Below are positions 27,631-36,761 of a DNA stretch of 64,000 nucleotides, in pieces. Every line of letters starts with the position of its first letter. Within the stretch, counting starts at the first letter, position 1. The notes beneath the pieces were generated by a model, which saw nothing but the letters and a program-made list of their open reading frames with translations, ran no database searches and had not been told where the DNA came from. The DNA lies in the NCBI RefSeq assembly GCF_002368295.1, contig NZ_AP018248.1, forward strand, positions 7,465,326-7,529,325, read 5' to 3'. The position numbers were made by a program, and so were the translations under genes. This DNA comes from Tolypothrix tenuis PCC 7101 (GTDB taxonomy: Bacteria > Cyanobacteriota > Cyanobacteriia > Cyanobacteriales > Nostocaceae).

Positions 27631-28527
27631 TCACTCCCTCCGCTCCGCTATTCTCAATTTAGCGGAACGCGATCGCGGATTTTGATTGAGTTCGTCTTCT
27701 TGAGCTGTGATGGGCTTTTTGGTCAAAACTCGCAATAATGGGGAATTACGTAGGCTATGCTTCACCAAACGGTCTTCTAGGCTGTGAAAGCTGATGATGG
27801 CAATCCGTCCACCAGGGACAAGGGCGTTTGGTGCTTTATCTAAGAAGGTTTCCAGGGATTTTAGTTCGTCGTTGACGAAAATTCGCAGCGCTTGAAAAAC
27901 ACGGGTGGCTGGGTGAATTCTGCCATAACGATATTTAGCAGGAACACAAGATGCGATCGCATCGGCTAATTCCACGGTATTATGCAACGGTCGTCTTTCG
28001 ATAATGCGTCTGGCAATGCGCCGCGATAATCTTTCCTCACCGTATTTAAAAAAGATATCTGCTAGTTCTGCTTCATCCCAATCATTAATTACATCTGCTG
28101 CAGTTAATGACTGTCTTTGATCCATTCGCATATCTAAGCTAGCAGCATGACGAAAGCTAAAACCGCGCTCTGGTGTATCTAAATGGTAAGAGCTAACACC
28201 TAGGTCAGCTATTATACCATCAAAGTTACTTTGTGTAAAATCATAAGCCGCAAAGTTGCTGCGAACAAAGTTAACACGGTCTTGATATTCATTTAAATAC
28301 TTCTGTGCTGCGGCTAAAGCATCTGCATCTTGATCGATTGCTGTCAATTGTACGTTCTCAGCAGTTTTTAGAATTAAGCGGCTATGACCACCGCCCCCTA
28401 GTGTTGCATCTAAATAATGACCACCAGGACGCACCGCCAAACCCTCAATAATTTCCCGGCTTAATACGGGAATATGTGAAAACATCGGTTCTTCTGCATC
28501 TTGCGGTGTCTGTGAATCTAGGTTCAT
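27631..28527 (-). CDS. rsmH: 16S rRNA (cytosine-1402-N4)-methyltransferase
   Basis: SAM-dependent methyltransferase (formerly MraW) that modifies C1402 in the decoding centre of 16S rRNA. It contains [15 protein letters not shown], the SAM motif [48 protein letters not shown] and the C-terminal [14 protein letters not shown]. At 298 aa it is a normal length. The frame stays open 69 codons upstream (to 28734), but that part translates an STRR ([18 protein letters not shown]), so the ATG at 28527 (MNLDSQTPQ) is the chosen start. In many bacteria rsmH heads the dcw cluster; here it is alone, as usual in cyanobacteria. Confidence 0.95.
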   Translation of the reverse strand: MNLDSQTPQDAEEPMFSHIPVLSREIIEGLAVRPGGHYLDATLGGGGHSRLILKTAENVQLTAIDQDADALAAAQKYLNEYQDRVNFVRSNFAAYDFTQSNFDGIIADLGVSSYHLDTPERGFSFRHAASLDMRMDQRQSLTAADVINDWDEAELADIFFKYGEERLSRRIARRIIERRPLHNTVELADAIASCVPAKYRYGRIHPATRVFQALRIFVNDELKSLETFLDKAPNALVPGGRIAIISFHSLEDRLVKHSLRNSPLLRVLTKKPITAQEDELNQNPRSRSAKLRIAERRE

Positions 28528-29281
28528 GTTTAAAAGGGAATGGGGAATGGGGACTGGGGAATGGGGAATGGTTAATGGGGAATGGAGATAAGGTAGACAA
28601 TACCAAATGACAAATGACAAATAACCAATGACCAATGACAAATGACCAATGACAAAACTTAACAAATTGCAATTTTGAGGATTTGATGAAGTTTTTTCAC
28701 TACTCCTGTAGCGGGGTAACATATTGCCAATCACGGGATTTGCGGATTTTTATTTGCCTTTATAAGTAGCAGTTTACATTATGTTCATATATACTAGTGA
28801 GTATTAGTACTCATTTGAAATACCAGTACCAGGTATTAAACTAGGCTTGAAATAAAGCTCCAGGGTACGGGAAGAGAGTTAAGTTTAATTTTTGTTAAGT
28901 ACTTCCCCTGAGATTTGGCATTTACCACCGTGAATTCACTATTAAGTTCAGTCAAATTGCTGTTGTTCAGATTTGCATGACTGAAGTTGTCAATAACCAT
29001 GACACAAAATAGTGCTGAAGCGGAGACCAAATTCATCAGCTATTTGGAGAAGTAAGTTTTTATGGACATTTGCAGCAAAAAATACCTGGCGATGAGAGAT
29101 CGCACTTCTACACTTATAATAGTGAACAAAAATTATCATGCAGATGATGTGTTGCTTTGCACGCCTGACAAAACTGACAACTGTAAATTTACGATAAATC
29201 TGGCGATCGCTCATATATGAGATGATAAGTTCTGGATGACAGACAGATCTGAGGTAAATAATCAATTGGGAAACGAGTCAA
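28528..29281. other. Upstream region of the secretion locus, with STRR
   Basis: 28530-28680 is STRR (GGGGAATGGGGA; TGACAAATGACCAA). After it lie two small dyads: GAGTATTAGTACTC (28798-28811) and AATACC/GGTATT (28818-28836). These could be regulatory sites for the plus-strand locus that starts at 29282. Open frames on the minus strand (28836-29265) have no recognisable protein character. Confidence 0.5.
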
Positions 29282-29899
29282 ATGTCTAAGCAAAGCGCTC
29301 CTCAAAGGGAATTATTTGTAAGCTTAACAAGCAGCATAGTAACAGTAGGAACGAAGTTCCGAGGGACACTTAGATACTGGTGGCTGATCCTAGTTGAATC
29401 AGTACCCTTTTTACTAGCTTGCGCGGTATTTTTAAGTGTTATTAGCCTGAAGAGTCCTATATTACTTTTGAGTTTATTAGTAGGCAGTTTAATTGCCGTT
29501 ATTACTCACAAAATTGGACAGTACTGTGATTTACCAATTAAATCGTTAATACCACTGCAAATCTTAGCTGTAGTCATTGTGTTGAGTTTATTTTGGCTAG
29601 ACTATTTTGCTGCGCCAGCACAAGCACAATTTTTTAAGAAAGCTGAGGACTTTTTTCAAAATACTCTCACCCAAGGTTCTAGTAACGGTAGTGGTACTCA
29701 AACCGCAGTCAGTTTAGTATTTAACGTTTTACGGGCACTTTACTTACTGTATATTGCTGTTGCTTTGATTGGTGTGGTGAACGCAGTCCGTAAAGACGAA
29801 GATTGGCAAAATATTGCTAGAACTCCTTTGTTAGTGGTAGTTGCTGTCACAATTGCGGATGTTTTAACAGGCTTTGTTATTGGCAATACTAATAAGTAA
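29282..29899 (+). CDS. VirB2/TrbC-like pilin precursor (putative)
   Basis: 205 aa, in two halves. The N-terminal half has three hydrophobic stretches (about 36-52, 58-74, 88-106) and ends in AAPAQAQFFKKAED, which looks like a signal-peptidase site near residue 116. The C-terminal half (about 90 aa after cleavage) has the two membrane helices of VirB2/TrbC pilins: LVFNVLRALYLLYIAVALIGVVN, a charged loop RKDEDWQN, then PLLVVVAVTIADVLTGFVIG. VirB2-like subunits build the conjugative pilus or channel. The long membrane N-terminus is unusual for the family. It is first in the locus, the place of virB2. No Shine-Dalgarno is evident. Without a database match this stays a putative assignment. Confidence 0.55.
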   Translation: MSKQSAPQRELFVSLTSSIVTVGTKFRGTLRYWWLILVESVPFLLACAVFLSVISLKSPILLLSLLVGSLIAVITHKIGQYCDLPIKSLIPLQILAVVIVLSLFWLDYFAAPAQAQFFKKAEDFFQNTLTQGSSNGSGTQTAVSLVFNVLRALYLLYIAVALIGVVNAVRKDEDWQNIARTPLLVVVAVTIADVLTGFVIGNTNK

Positions 29900-29980
29900 A
29901 GAGGCTAAAATCTAGAGACTAGAGGCGAGGGATAAAAAATTCAAAGTTCCAAATTAATATTTAGCTCTTAACTCTTGTAC

Positions 29981-30000
29981 AGACGCGATTAATCGCGTCT
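29981..30000. repeat. Palindromic dispersed repeat, copy 2
   Basis: AGACGCGATTAATCGCGTCT, identical to copy 1, again preceded by CTTGTAC and followed by CTCC. It lies in the 140-bp gap between the first two genes of the secretion locus. Confidence 0.9.
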
Positions 30001-30043
30001 CTCCAAATACCAAATAACAAATTAGCTTTAATTTTACCTAGTG

Positions 30044-30436
30044 ATGTCTCAAGAGCCAGATAAAGACTTTCGTCCAGTTAATCAAATTTTAGGAAGCCAA
30101 CCATCATTAGGGCCACTACCAGCAGACCAAATTTTTCCTTGGACAGTAATTGCACTAGCTGCTTACTTTATTATCAATGGCATTTTTGGAGGACTGTTCC
30201 AAGACGAATTTCAAAAATGGTTATGGACAGTGTTAATTGCTGGCTGGGGAATGGCTACTTGGTGGATATTAACTGGTGGGAGGAGTTGGAGTTTTTTAAG
30301 TAAATTTGTTGGTGTTCCGGCTTGGACTAGAGGCTTTGCTCGTTATCAAAGCTTGTTAGAAGTGAATCATGAAGCAAAAAATCGGAAAACAAAGCATCGG
30401 TATCGCCGAAAACGCAACTCGGTTAACACCATTTGA
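30044..30436 (+). CDS. VirB3-like small membrane protein (putative)
   Basis: 130 aa with two closely spaced membrane helices: FPWTVIALAAYFIINGIFGG and LWTVLIAGWGMATWWILTGG. A basic C-terminal tail follows (NRKTKHRYRRKRNS). VirB3 proteins are small, have one or two N-terminal helices and always neighbour VirB4, which they bind at the inner membrane. Here the gene overlaps virB4 by 68 bp, so the two are probably translationally coupled. The ATG at 30044 is preferred to the GTG at 30041. No sequence motif of VirB3 was recognised; the call rests on position and topology. Confidence 0.5.
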   Translation: MSQEPDKDFRPVNQILGSQPSLGPLPADQIFPWTVIALAAYFIINGIFGGLFQDEFQKWLWTVLIAGWGMATWWILTGGRSWSFLSKFVGVPAWTRGFARYQSLLEVNHEAKNRKTKHRYRRKRNSVNTI

Positions 30437-33116
30437 AGATGCATTACATTTAGCAACCATGCTGCGCGTCAGTTTCAATCGACGTGATATTGGCGCTTAT
30501 ATTTTAACTAAAGGTACTCAAAAAGACAGGTTTTGCTTTGTGTTTGGGTTTGAATGTCGTGGTATTCATACGACTTTAAGAGCCGAACAAATAGATACCA
30601 TTTTTGACAATATTGAAGCTGGGCTAAAAGATATTCCTAATGGTGAAAAAATGACTCTGCATTTAGGGTCATTTATTAACGACAAACAGCGACAACAAGA
30701 ATTAGCCAATTTAGCGAAAAAGAGTCCATCAAAAGATATCAAATATTTATTGATGGCAGAACGAGCTAGAACCAAAGAATTAAATAATGCGGGGATTCGC
30801 AAGCCGAAATTTCTGCGGATTTATGTCACTTACACTGTCGAACCAAATGCTTCGGAAGCTGATGATTTGATTGAAAAACTGTTAGCGAGATCCGAAGCTT
30901 GGTGGTTGAAATTTAAAGGCGATATGGCGGAAGTGCAAAACCAACGCCTAGAAACTGTAATTACCAATGCTTATAAACAAGGCTTTGGGCGTTGGGAACA
31001 ACTTTTATCTAACAAAATGGGCTTGGATATTAAGCCTTTAAATGCAGAACAACTTTGGGGAGAAGTTTGGCGGAGATTTAATGATACTGCTCCCATAGAT
31101 ATTCCCCAGTTGTTGATATTAGATGAAAATGGATTACATGAACAAGTTTATTCAGATTTAGCGAGTACAAAACTTTTAGTAGACAATATTCACAGTACAA
31201 CCTTATTGATGGAGTCTGGGGTACCTTGTGCAGACCGTCGTTGGGTGAATGTTAATAATAAATATATTGGGGCGCTGACATTTTTAGAAAAACCCGGTGG
31301 CTGGGCAAATAAAACTTCGCAATTACGCTATTTATGGGAATTACTTTCTCGAGAAACAGTTGTAGATACTGAGATTTTTTGTCAGTTAACTGCAGCAAAT
31401 CCGGCGTTGGTCAAAACTACCTTACAACGAGTCTTGAAACAGTCAAATATGACGGCACTTATGGCTCAAGAAAAGAGTAGAACTATTGATGTTAACGCCC
31501 AATTAAAATTAAAGAAATCGGTAGCAGCCCAAGAACAATTGTATGAAGGAGCTGTACCCATATATACGGGGATTGCTATTTTTGTGCATCGTCCAACTGT
31601 CGAACAGTTAGATGAAGCTACCAGATATATTGAAAACTGTTTTCAACGTCCCGCCAGGGTAATTCGGGAAACAGAATATGCTTGGAAGATTTGGTTGCAA
31701 TCTTTACCGATAGTTTGGGAAGGGTTATTAGTTAAACCCTTCAATCGTAGACAATTATATTTAACAAGTGAAGTACCGGGATTAATGCCTTTGGTACTGA
31801 CAAGACAAGGAGATAATCAAGGGTTTGAATTAATTGCTGCCGAAGGTGGTACCCCTGTACATTTAGATTTATTTACCCAACATAAAAATTTAGCTTTATT
31901 TGCCACCACGCGGGCGGGTAAATCAGTGTTAGTTTCGGGGATTTTAACCCAAGCTTTAGCCCATGACATTCCGGTTGTGGCATTAGACTTTCCTAAACCA
32001 GATGGGACATCTACCTTCACAGACTACACCCAGTTTATGGAGGAAAATGGTGCGTATTTCGATATTTCTAAACAATCAAATAATTTATTTGAGCAACCAG
32101 ACTTGCGTTTTTTGAGTGCGGAAGAACAGCGAGACCGGATGCTCGATTATACTGCCTTTTTGGAATCGGCACTGATGACGATGGTATTGGGGTCATCTAC
32201 AGAAAACCAGCTACTCGGACAAACTGTCCGTTCCCTGATTAACTTAGCACTAACTGCCTTCTTTAGCGATCGCACTATTCAACAGCGTTATCGGGAAGCC
32301 ATGATTGGCGGGTTTGGTAGTCCAGCTTGGCAAAGAACTCCGACTCTCAAGGATTTTCTCACTTTCTGTTCCCCAGAACATCTGGAAATCGATTCTCTCA
32401 GTGGAAGGGTTGAGGATGCATTAAGTCAAATTCAACTGCGCTTGCGGTTTTGGCTTTCTAGTCGTGTAGGACAATCGATTTCTACACCTTCTAGCTTCCG
32501 TACAGATGCCAAACTCTTAGTATTTGCACTGCGAAATTTATCTGATAGTGAAGATGCGGCGGTACTTTCCTTAAGTGCATACTCCGCAGCTTTAAGACGC
32601 GCACTCAGCAGTCCAGCTTCGATTTTCTTTATTGACGAAGCCCCAATTCTATTTGAATTTGACCAAATTGCTAACTTAGTCGGCAGAATTTGCGCTAACG
32701 GTGCAAAAGCGGGGATTCGGGTGATTTTATCGGCACAAGACCCCGATACAATTGCTAAATCGCCAGCTGCATCTAAAATTTTGCAAAACTTGACTACAAG
32801 ATTAATTGGTCGGATTCAGCCAGTTGCAGTTGATAGTTTTGTCAATATTTTGAAATATCCGCGCGAAATTATTGCGCGGAACGCTTCTGAAAGCTTTTTC
32901 CCCCGTAAAGAAGGAATTTATAGCCAATGGTTGCTAGATGATAACGGCATTTATACTTTCTGTCGCTATTATCCCGGTTACGAACAACTAGCAGTTGTGG
33001 CTAACAACCCCCACGAACAAACTGCACGTCAACAGGCGATGCAACAACACCGCGATAAATATGAAGCAGTTTCGGCATTTGCACGACAATTAGTAGCTTC
33101 ATTACGTGGAAGTTAA
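30369..33116 (+). CDS. VirB4/TraC-family ATPase
   Basis: The 915-aa motor ATPase of type IV secretion. Walker A is LFATTRAGKSVLVSG near residue 511 and Walker B is IFFIDEAPILFEF near residue 752. They are followed by AKAGIRVILSAQDPDTIAKS, the usual sensor-like segment of VirB4/TraC. The N-terminal 450 residues form the VirB4 membrane-proximal domain and have no clear transmembrane helix. ATP hydrolysis drives assembly and pilus biogenesis. The start lies inside the preceding gene. The length is within the usual 800-950 aa. No frameshift or missing key residue, which suggests it is under selection. Some FtsK/HerA-like ATPases look alike, but the neighbours support VirB4. Confidence 0.88.
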   Translation: MKQKIGKQSIGIAENATRLTPFEDALHLATMLRVSFNRRDIGAYILTKGTQKDRFCFVFGFECRGIHTTLRAEQIDTIFDNIEAGLKDIPNGEKMTLHLGSFINDKQRQQELANLAKKSPSKDIKYLLMAERARTKELNNAGIRKPKFLRIYVTYTVEPNASEADDLIEKLLARSEAWWLKFKGDMAEVQNQRLETVITNAYKQGFGRWEQLLSNKMGLDIKPLNAEQLWGEVWRRFNDTAPIDIPQLLILDENGLHEQVYSDLASTKLLVDNIHSTTLLMESGVPCADRRWVNVNNKYIGALTFLEKPGGWANKTSQLRYLWELLSRETVVDTEIFCQLTAANPALVKTTLQRVLKQSNMTALMAQEKSRTIDVNAQLKLKKSVAAQEQLYEGAVPIYTGIAIFVHRPTVEQLDEATRYIENCFQRPARVIRETEYAWKIWLQSLPIVWEGLLVKPFNRRQLYLTSEVPGLMPLVLTRQGDNQGFELIAAEGGTPVHLDLFTQHKNLALFATTRAGKSVLVSGILTQALAHDIPVVALDFPKPDGTSTFTDYTQFMEENGAYFDISKQSNNLFEQPDLRFLSAEEQRDRMLDYTAFLESALMTMVLGSSTENQLLGQTVRSLINLALTAFFSDRTIQQRYREAMIGGFGSPAWQRTPTLKDFLTFCSPEHLEIDSLSGRVEDALSQIQLRLRFWLSSRVGQSISTPSSFRTDAKLLVFALRNLSDSEDAAVLSLSAYSAALRRALSSPASIFFIDEAPILFEFDQIANLVGRICANGAKAGIRVILSAQDPDTIAKSPAASKILQNLTTRLIGRIQPVAVDSFVNILKYPREIIARNASESFFPRKEGIYSQWLLDDNGIYTFCRYYPGYEQLAVVANNPHEQTARQQAMQQHRDKYEAVSAFARQLVASLRGS

Positions 33117-33136
33117 AAAATTTCTTGGAAAAAACT

Positions 33137-33925
33137 ATGCGAAAAACTCTTTTATTGACTTTGGGTTTAGGATTGTTGGTTACCCTACCAGCTATGGGGC
33201 AATTAGGCCAAGTTTTAACTGATTTTCAATCCTACTCAGGAGATTTACAAAGATATCTCCAAAATAATTTAAGTGGCACATTAAAGCCTGTAGAAATTCA
33301 GTCGCAAAATGCCATCACTAACTCTACAGGACAACTGAATTTACCTAACCCAATTACCGCAGGTGAAAAGGTGGGTGATGATATTATTCTCTACTCGATA
33401 TCAGATAGATTTGATAATAATCCTGTTCTGAAATCTGAAGCAGTTAATAATGAACTTAACCGCTTAATTACTCGCAGTTCGGTAGCAAGTAATTTAGGTA
33501 AGAATGGGCAAATTAGAACTAAAGTTAAATTGCAAAATACAGTAGATACCCTCGAAAATATTGCCAAAATCGCCCAGCAAGCAGATGAAACTAACCAAAC
33601 TTTTATCAACGATTTACAGCAAAAAGCTAGCCAAATAGCTGCGGCGGGTATTCCGGGTTTAAGCGCTCTCTTAAGTGCTGGTCAATCTAATTTACAGATG
33701 CAGAGTATTAGGATTCAAAACGAACAATCAAAAATAGTCGGCGAAAACCTGGCTCAGACAATGCAGGTAAATCATTTCTTGCAATATTCTAATTTAAATT
33801 TAGCAAATATTTCGCAGCAAATGGATGAGAATAACCGCTCTCGCCGAGTTGATTCGGCGGCGGAGGCGGCGCGGCTATTACGCACAAGTTCTCAAATAGA
33901 TTTGTTGGGCAGAAAAGAGAAGTAA
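33137..33925 (+). CDS. VirB5-like exported helical protein (putative)
   Basis: 262 aa. A Sec signal peptide (RKTLLLTLGLGLLVTLPAMG) is followed by a Gln/Asn/Leu-rich, mainly helical protein (DTLENIAKIAQQADETNQTF, LAQTMQVNHFLQYSNLN). VirB5/TraC proteins are signal-peptide-bearing helical bundles that sit at the pilus tip. The gene lies between virB4 and a VirB6-like gene, exactly where virB5 belongs. The ATG at 33137 has GGAAA just upstream; the frame opens at a TTG four codons earlier. No VirB5 motif is strong enough to identify it alone. Confidence 0.5.
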   Translation: MRKTLLLTLGLGLLVTLPAMGQLGQVLTDFQSYSGDLQRYLQNNLSGTLKPVEIQSQNAITNSTGQLNLPNPITAGEKVGDDIILYSISDRFDNNPVLKSEAVNNELNRLITRSSVASNLGKNGQIRTKVKLQNTVDTLENIAKIAQQADETNQTFINDLQQKASQIAAAGIPGLSALLSAGQSNLQMQSIRIQNEQSKIVGENLAQTMQVNHFLQYSNLNLANISQQMDENNRSRRVDSAAEAARLLRTSSQIDLLGRKEK

Positions 33926-33954
33926 AGGGCTAACAAGTAAAACAATTAATCGCT

Positions 33955-34155
33955 TTGGCAAGCAGAGGAGGCAGAGGAAGCAGAGGAAGCAGAGGAGGAA
34001 GAATAAAATTATGGTCTTCCATCCGAAAATTAGATAATTTAATTTTTGGAAGTTCCGAAATACCGTTTGTTTGGGTAGTATTACATAGGAATAAATGTAT
34101 ATGAATAAGAGAATTAACCGCCGATTAACGCCGATTAACGCCGATTGATAGGTCT
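33955..34155. repeat. Tandem GCAGAGGAR units, MITE-like half and 10-mer repeat
   Basis: 33964-34002 has GCAGAGGAG/GCAGAGGAA nonamers. 34030-34056 has AAATTAGATAATTTAATTTT then TGGAAGTTCC, which matches the right end of the MITE at 20062-20182. 34113-34148 has three CCGATTAACG decamers. All lie in the 230-bp gap between the VirB5- and VirB6-like genes. Confidence 0.75.
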
Positions 34156-35205
34156 ATGCAGTTTTATATTTTACAAATCTCTGCGTCAACAGGGATTGAT
34201 GATATTATCGGCAATGGTGCAACAACAGCCAGAAGTATTGCCGAAAGTTGGGACAAGCAATGGCTAGATTTATTGCAGAATAATCCCAATGAAAATATAT
34301 ATGGGGCTTTAACTAATTTAGGTATATTTTTTGCGGTAGGAACTTTATTGTTTTTTCTACTGCAATGGTTAAAGGATGTTTTGGAAAGTGAGTTTTCTCG
34401 GCCCATTTCATCAATGATTTGGCCGTTTGTGGTGGTGATTTTATTAAATAATTCTGGGAATGGCAGTATTCTTTCTAATTTAACTTTAGGTGTACGCAAC
34501 TTTATTAATTCTGTTAACCAGCAAGTAGTCACTACCGCAGATGCTAACTCTGTTTATCAGCAAGCACTGAATATGAGTGTTGCAGAAGAGGTTGCTGGTG
34601 CTTTGCTGCGTCCTTGTCAATCGCTACAGGGCGAACAACAATCACAATGTTTTGCCAAAGCTACAGAAAAAATTAATAATCTTTGGCAAGAATATAAAAA
34701 TTTATACGGCAATAAAACTTGGATTGAACGTTTAGAAAATAAAGTCAATCAGATTGCTTATGGTACAGGGAATGTTTCAGAAACTTCCTTTAATGCTTTA
34801 TTAGGTTCTACAGTTCAAACAAGTATTAAGAACTTTTTAGTTTCCTTACAATATGCCTTCCAAAATTTGATGGAGGCTACCATGTTGCTGATAGCAGCTT
34901 TAGGGCCATTAGCGGTAGGTGGTTCCTTACTACCTGTAGCAGGTAAACCGATTTTTGCTTGGCTGACGGGGTTTATTGCTGTAGGAATTGCCAAGATTTC
35001 ATTTAATATTACTGCTGTTTTAACAGCCGCCGTAATTGTTAACGGCCCAGCGCAAGATGCGAATGCTGACCCAGATTTAATGTGGTTCATGATTTTTTTG
35101 GGAATTTTGGCACCAATTTTATCTTTATTGGTGGCTGCGGCTGGCGGGTTTGCAGTCTTTAACGCCATTAGTAATGCAACTTCATGGGTAAAGCAGAGGA
35201 TATAA
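34156..35205 (+). CDS. VirB6/TrbL-like polytopic membrane protein
   Basis: 349 aa with about six membrane helices: LTNLGIFFAVGTLLFFLLQWL, SMIWPFVVVILLNN, an extracytoplasmic part with a Cys pair (ALLRPCQSLQGEQQSQCFAK), then ATMLLIAALGPLAVGGSLLP, FAWLTGFIAVGIAKISFNIT and a final FLGILAPILSLLVAAAGGFA. VirB6/TrbL proteins form part of the inner-membrane translocation channel and share this many-helix plan with a large central loop. It follows the VirB5-like gene, as virB6 does, and its stop codon adjoins the next start (TAAATG). The call is from topology and order. Confidence 0.6.
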   Translation: MQFYILQISASTGIDDIIGNGATTARSIAESWDKQWLDLLQNNPNENIYGALTNLGIFFAVGTLLFFLLQWLKDVLESEFSRPISSMIWPFVVVILLNNSGNGSILSNLTLGVRNFINSVNQQVVTTADANSVYQQALNMSVAEEVAGALLRPCQSLQGEQQSQCFAKATEKINNLWQEYKNLYGNKTWIERLENKVNQIAYGTGNVSETSFNALLGSTVQTSIKNFLVSLQYAFQNLMEATMLLIAALGPLAVGGSLLPVAGKPIFAWLTGFIAVGIAKISFNITAVLTAAVIVNGPAQDANADPDLMWFMIFLGILAPILSLLVAAAGGFAVFNAISNATSWVKQRI

Positions 35206-36030
35206 ATGGTCAGGCTATTAGAGAAAAAACAACGCACAGGAAGTATTTTGACAACATTTGCGATCGCAACTTTTGGATTGCATTTGTTTGTTTTACTATT
35301 CTTAATCTTGCAAGGATTGAATATCCAAAAACTCAGTGTCCGCAAACAGCCGAATTTCGTGCAAATGGTTGATGGTAAAGCTGTCACGGCTACTGATGAT
35401 TTAGCTAGAGATCCTGAAGCGATTCGGCAATTCGTCAGTAAAACGATGATAGCAGTCTTTAACTGGTCGGGAACCTTACCACCACAAAGTATTGAAGAAT
35501 TTAGTAAACCGCAAATAGACAGAGGAATTCTGATTAGAACTCCCTCTAGTGGTAGCCAAAAAGTCACTACTAGTAGTTGGGTGGCGAGTTTTGCCTTTTC
35601 TGAAGATTTCCGCAAAGGTTTCTTAAGTCAAATTGCGGATATGACACCACCAGAGGTATTCGCCAGTAATTCCAATCAAATTATTTCTGGAAAATTAGTC
35701 ATTAAAAGAATTTACCCTCCCAAACAAATTGCACCTGGGAAATGGGAAGTGGGGATGGTAGCAGATTTAATTCAAACGAAACAGTCTGAAAATCAAAGAT
35801 TAATTGTACCTTTTAATAAAGATTTGTTAGTGCGGGCTGTTGATTATTTTGATTATCCCCAAACTGAGAAAATGACGGATATGCAAAAAGCCATATACAG
35901 CACCAGAACAGATAGATTAGAAATCTATGAGATGCGGAATTTATGTTTGCTAGATGCCTATGATAACGTCAATGGTGCTACATCTAACCAATGTCTACAA
36001 GCACCAAACACTGGTTCATTTACTAGATAA
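35206..36030 (+). CDS. VirB8/TraE-like bitopic protein 1 (putative)
   Basis: 274 aa. A short cytoplasmic N-terminus is followed by one membrane helix (FGLHLFVLLFLILQGLNI, about 22-40) and a periplasmic domain with an alternating helix/strand pattern (IRQFVSKTMIAVFNWSGTLP, KLVIKRIYPPKQIAPGKWEV). This plan, and the phrase RRFV/RQFV near residue 75, suit VirB8/TraE assembly factors with an NTF2-like fold. The start is directly adjacent to the preceding stop codon, indicating coupling. The product shares wording with its downstream neighbour: VQMVDGKAVT versus VQLIDGQAIT, and IAPGKWEVGM versus IAEGKWKVEM. Confidence 0.6.
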   Translation: MVRLLEKKQRTGSILTTFAIATFGLHLFVLLFLILQGLNIQKLSVRKQPNFVQMVDGKAVTATDDLARDPEAIRQFVSKTMIAVFNWSGTLPPQSIEEFSKPQIDRGILIRTPSSGSQKVTTSSWVASFAFSEDFRKGFLSQIADMTPPEVFASNSNQIISGKLVIKRIYPPKQIAPGKWEVGMVADLIQTKQSENQRLIVPFNKDLLVRAVDYFDYPQTEKMTDMQKAIYSTRTDRLEIYEMRNLCLLDAYDNVNGATSNQCLQAPNTGSFTR

Positions 36031-36060
36031 TAAATTTTATTTAATTTAAATTCAGCAGCA

Positions 36061-36753
36061 ATGCAAATACTTAAGACCGAAAATAAAAAAACTAGCATCT
36101 TACCATTATTTGCAGTTGCCACATTGGGCTTGCATCTGTTAACTTTACTGATATTGATGTTTCACTGGTCAATTTTGCAACAGCTAAATAAGCAAACTAC
36201 ATTGCAGAGCCTAGTGCAACTAATTGATGGTCAAGCGATTACAGTAGACCCTCAAGAAAATATTGAACGGTATCCAGAAACAATTCGGCGCTTCGTGGGT
36301 GAAGCCATGACTTTGATGCTGACTTGGTCAGAAAAACAACCGCCAAAAACAGTTTGGGATATTAGTTCCGAATTGGTAACGCCAGAATTTCAACCTAAAT
36401 TCCAAACAGAAATTACTAATTTAACTGCTAATAAACAATTAGAAAATTTTAATCGAGCAACTGAGCAGATATTAGTTATTCAAAGAATTTCCCAACCCAC
36501 ACAAATAGCTGAGGGGAAATGGAAAGTTGAAATGTTGGCTAATCAATTAGTTTTTAATGGCTCCGATAGACTTGGTGAATCGAAACCAATTAACAAACAA
36601 ATTTTTGTCCAAGCCGCAGATGAAGAAGTCGCTTCCTTACCTAATGCACCAGTGCCATTACAATTGGCAGCTTACCGCATTGGTGAGGCGAGACTGAAAA
36701 TTTATAAAATTTGTGACCTCCAGGATAAAAGTTGTTCTGAAAAATTACCGTAA
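36061..36753 (+). CDS. VirB8/TraE-like bitopic protein 2 (putative paralogue)
   Basis: 230 aa with the same plan as the preceding gene: TSILPLFAVATLGLHLLTLL membrane helix, VQLIDGQAITV, ETIRRFVGEAMTLMLTWSEK, then ILVIQRISQPTQIAEGKWKV. It is a tandem duplicate, clearly diverged. Two VirB8-type subunits could form a heteromeric ring, or one could be specialised; no evidence separates these. The C-terminus has a Cys pair (KICDLQDKSCSE). It lies 30 bp after the first copy and 8 bp before the VirB10-like gene. Confidence 0.6.
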   Translation: MQILKTENKKTSILPLFAVATLGLHLLTLLILMFHWSILQQLNKQTTLQSLVQLIDGQAITVDPQENIERYPETIRRFVGEAMTLMLTWSEKQPPKTVWDISSELVTPEFQPKFQTEITNLTANKQLENFNRATEQILVIQRISQPTQIAEGKWKVEMLANQLVFNGSDRLGESKPINKQIFVQAADEEVASLPNAPVPLQLAAYRIGEARLKIYKICDLQDKSCSEKLP

Positions 36754-36761
36754 GGTTCCCT

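Noticed and set aside
28836..29265. Two minus-strand frames upstream of the secretion locus
   Set aside because: Low-complexity, no start signal and no family resemblance; probably chance.
34815..35615. 266-codon open frame on the minus strand
   Set aside because: It is antisense to the VirB6- and VirB8-like genes, whose frames have clear membrane topology; its own composition has no recognisable domain.
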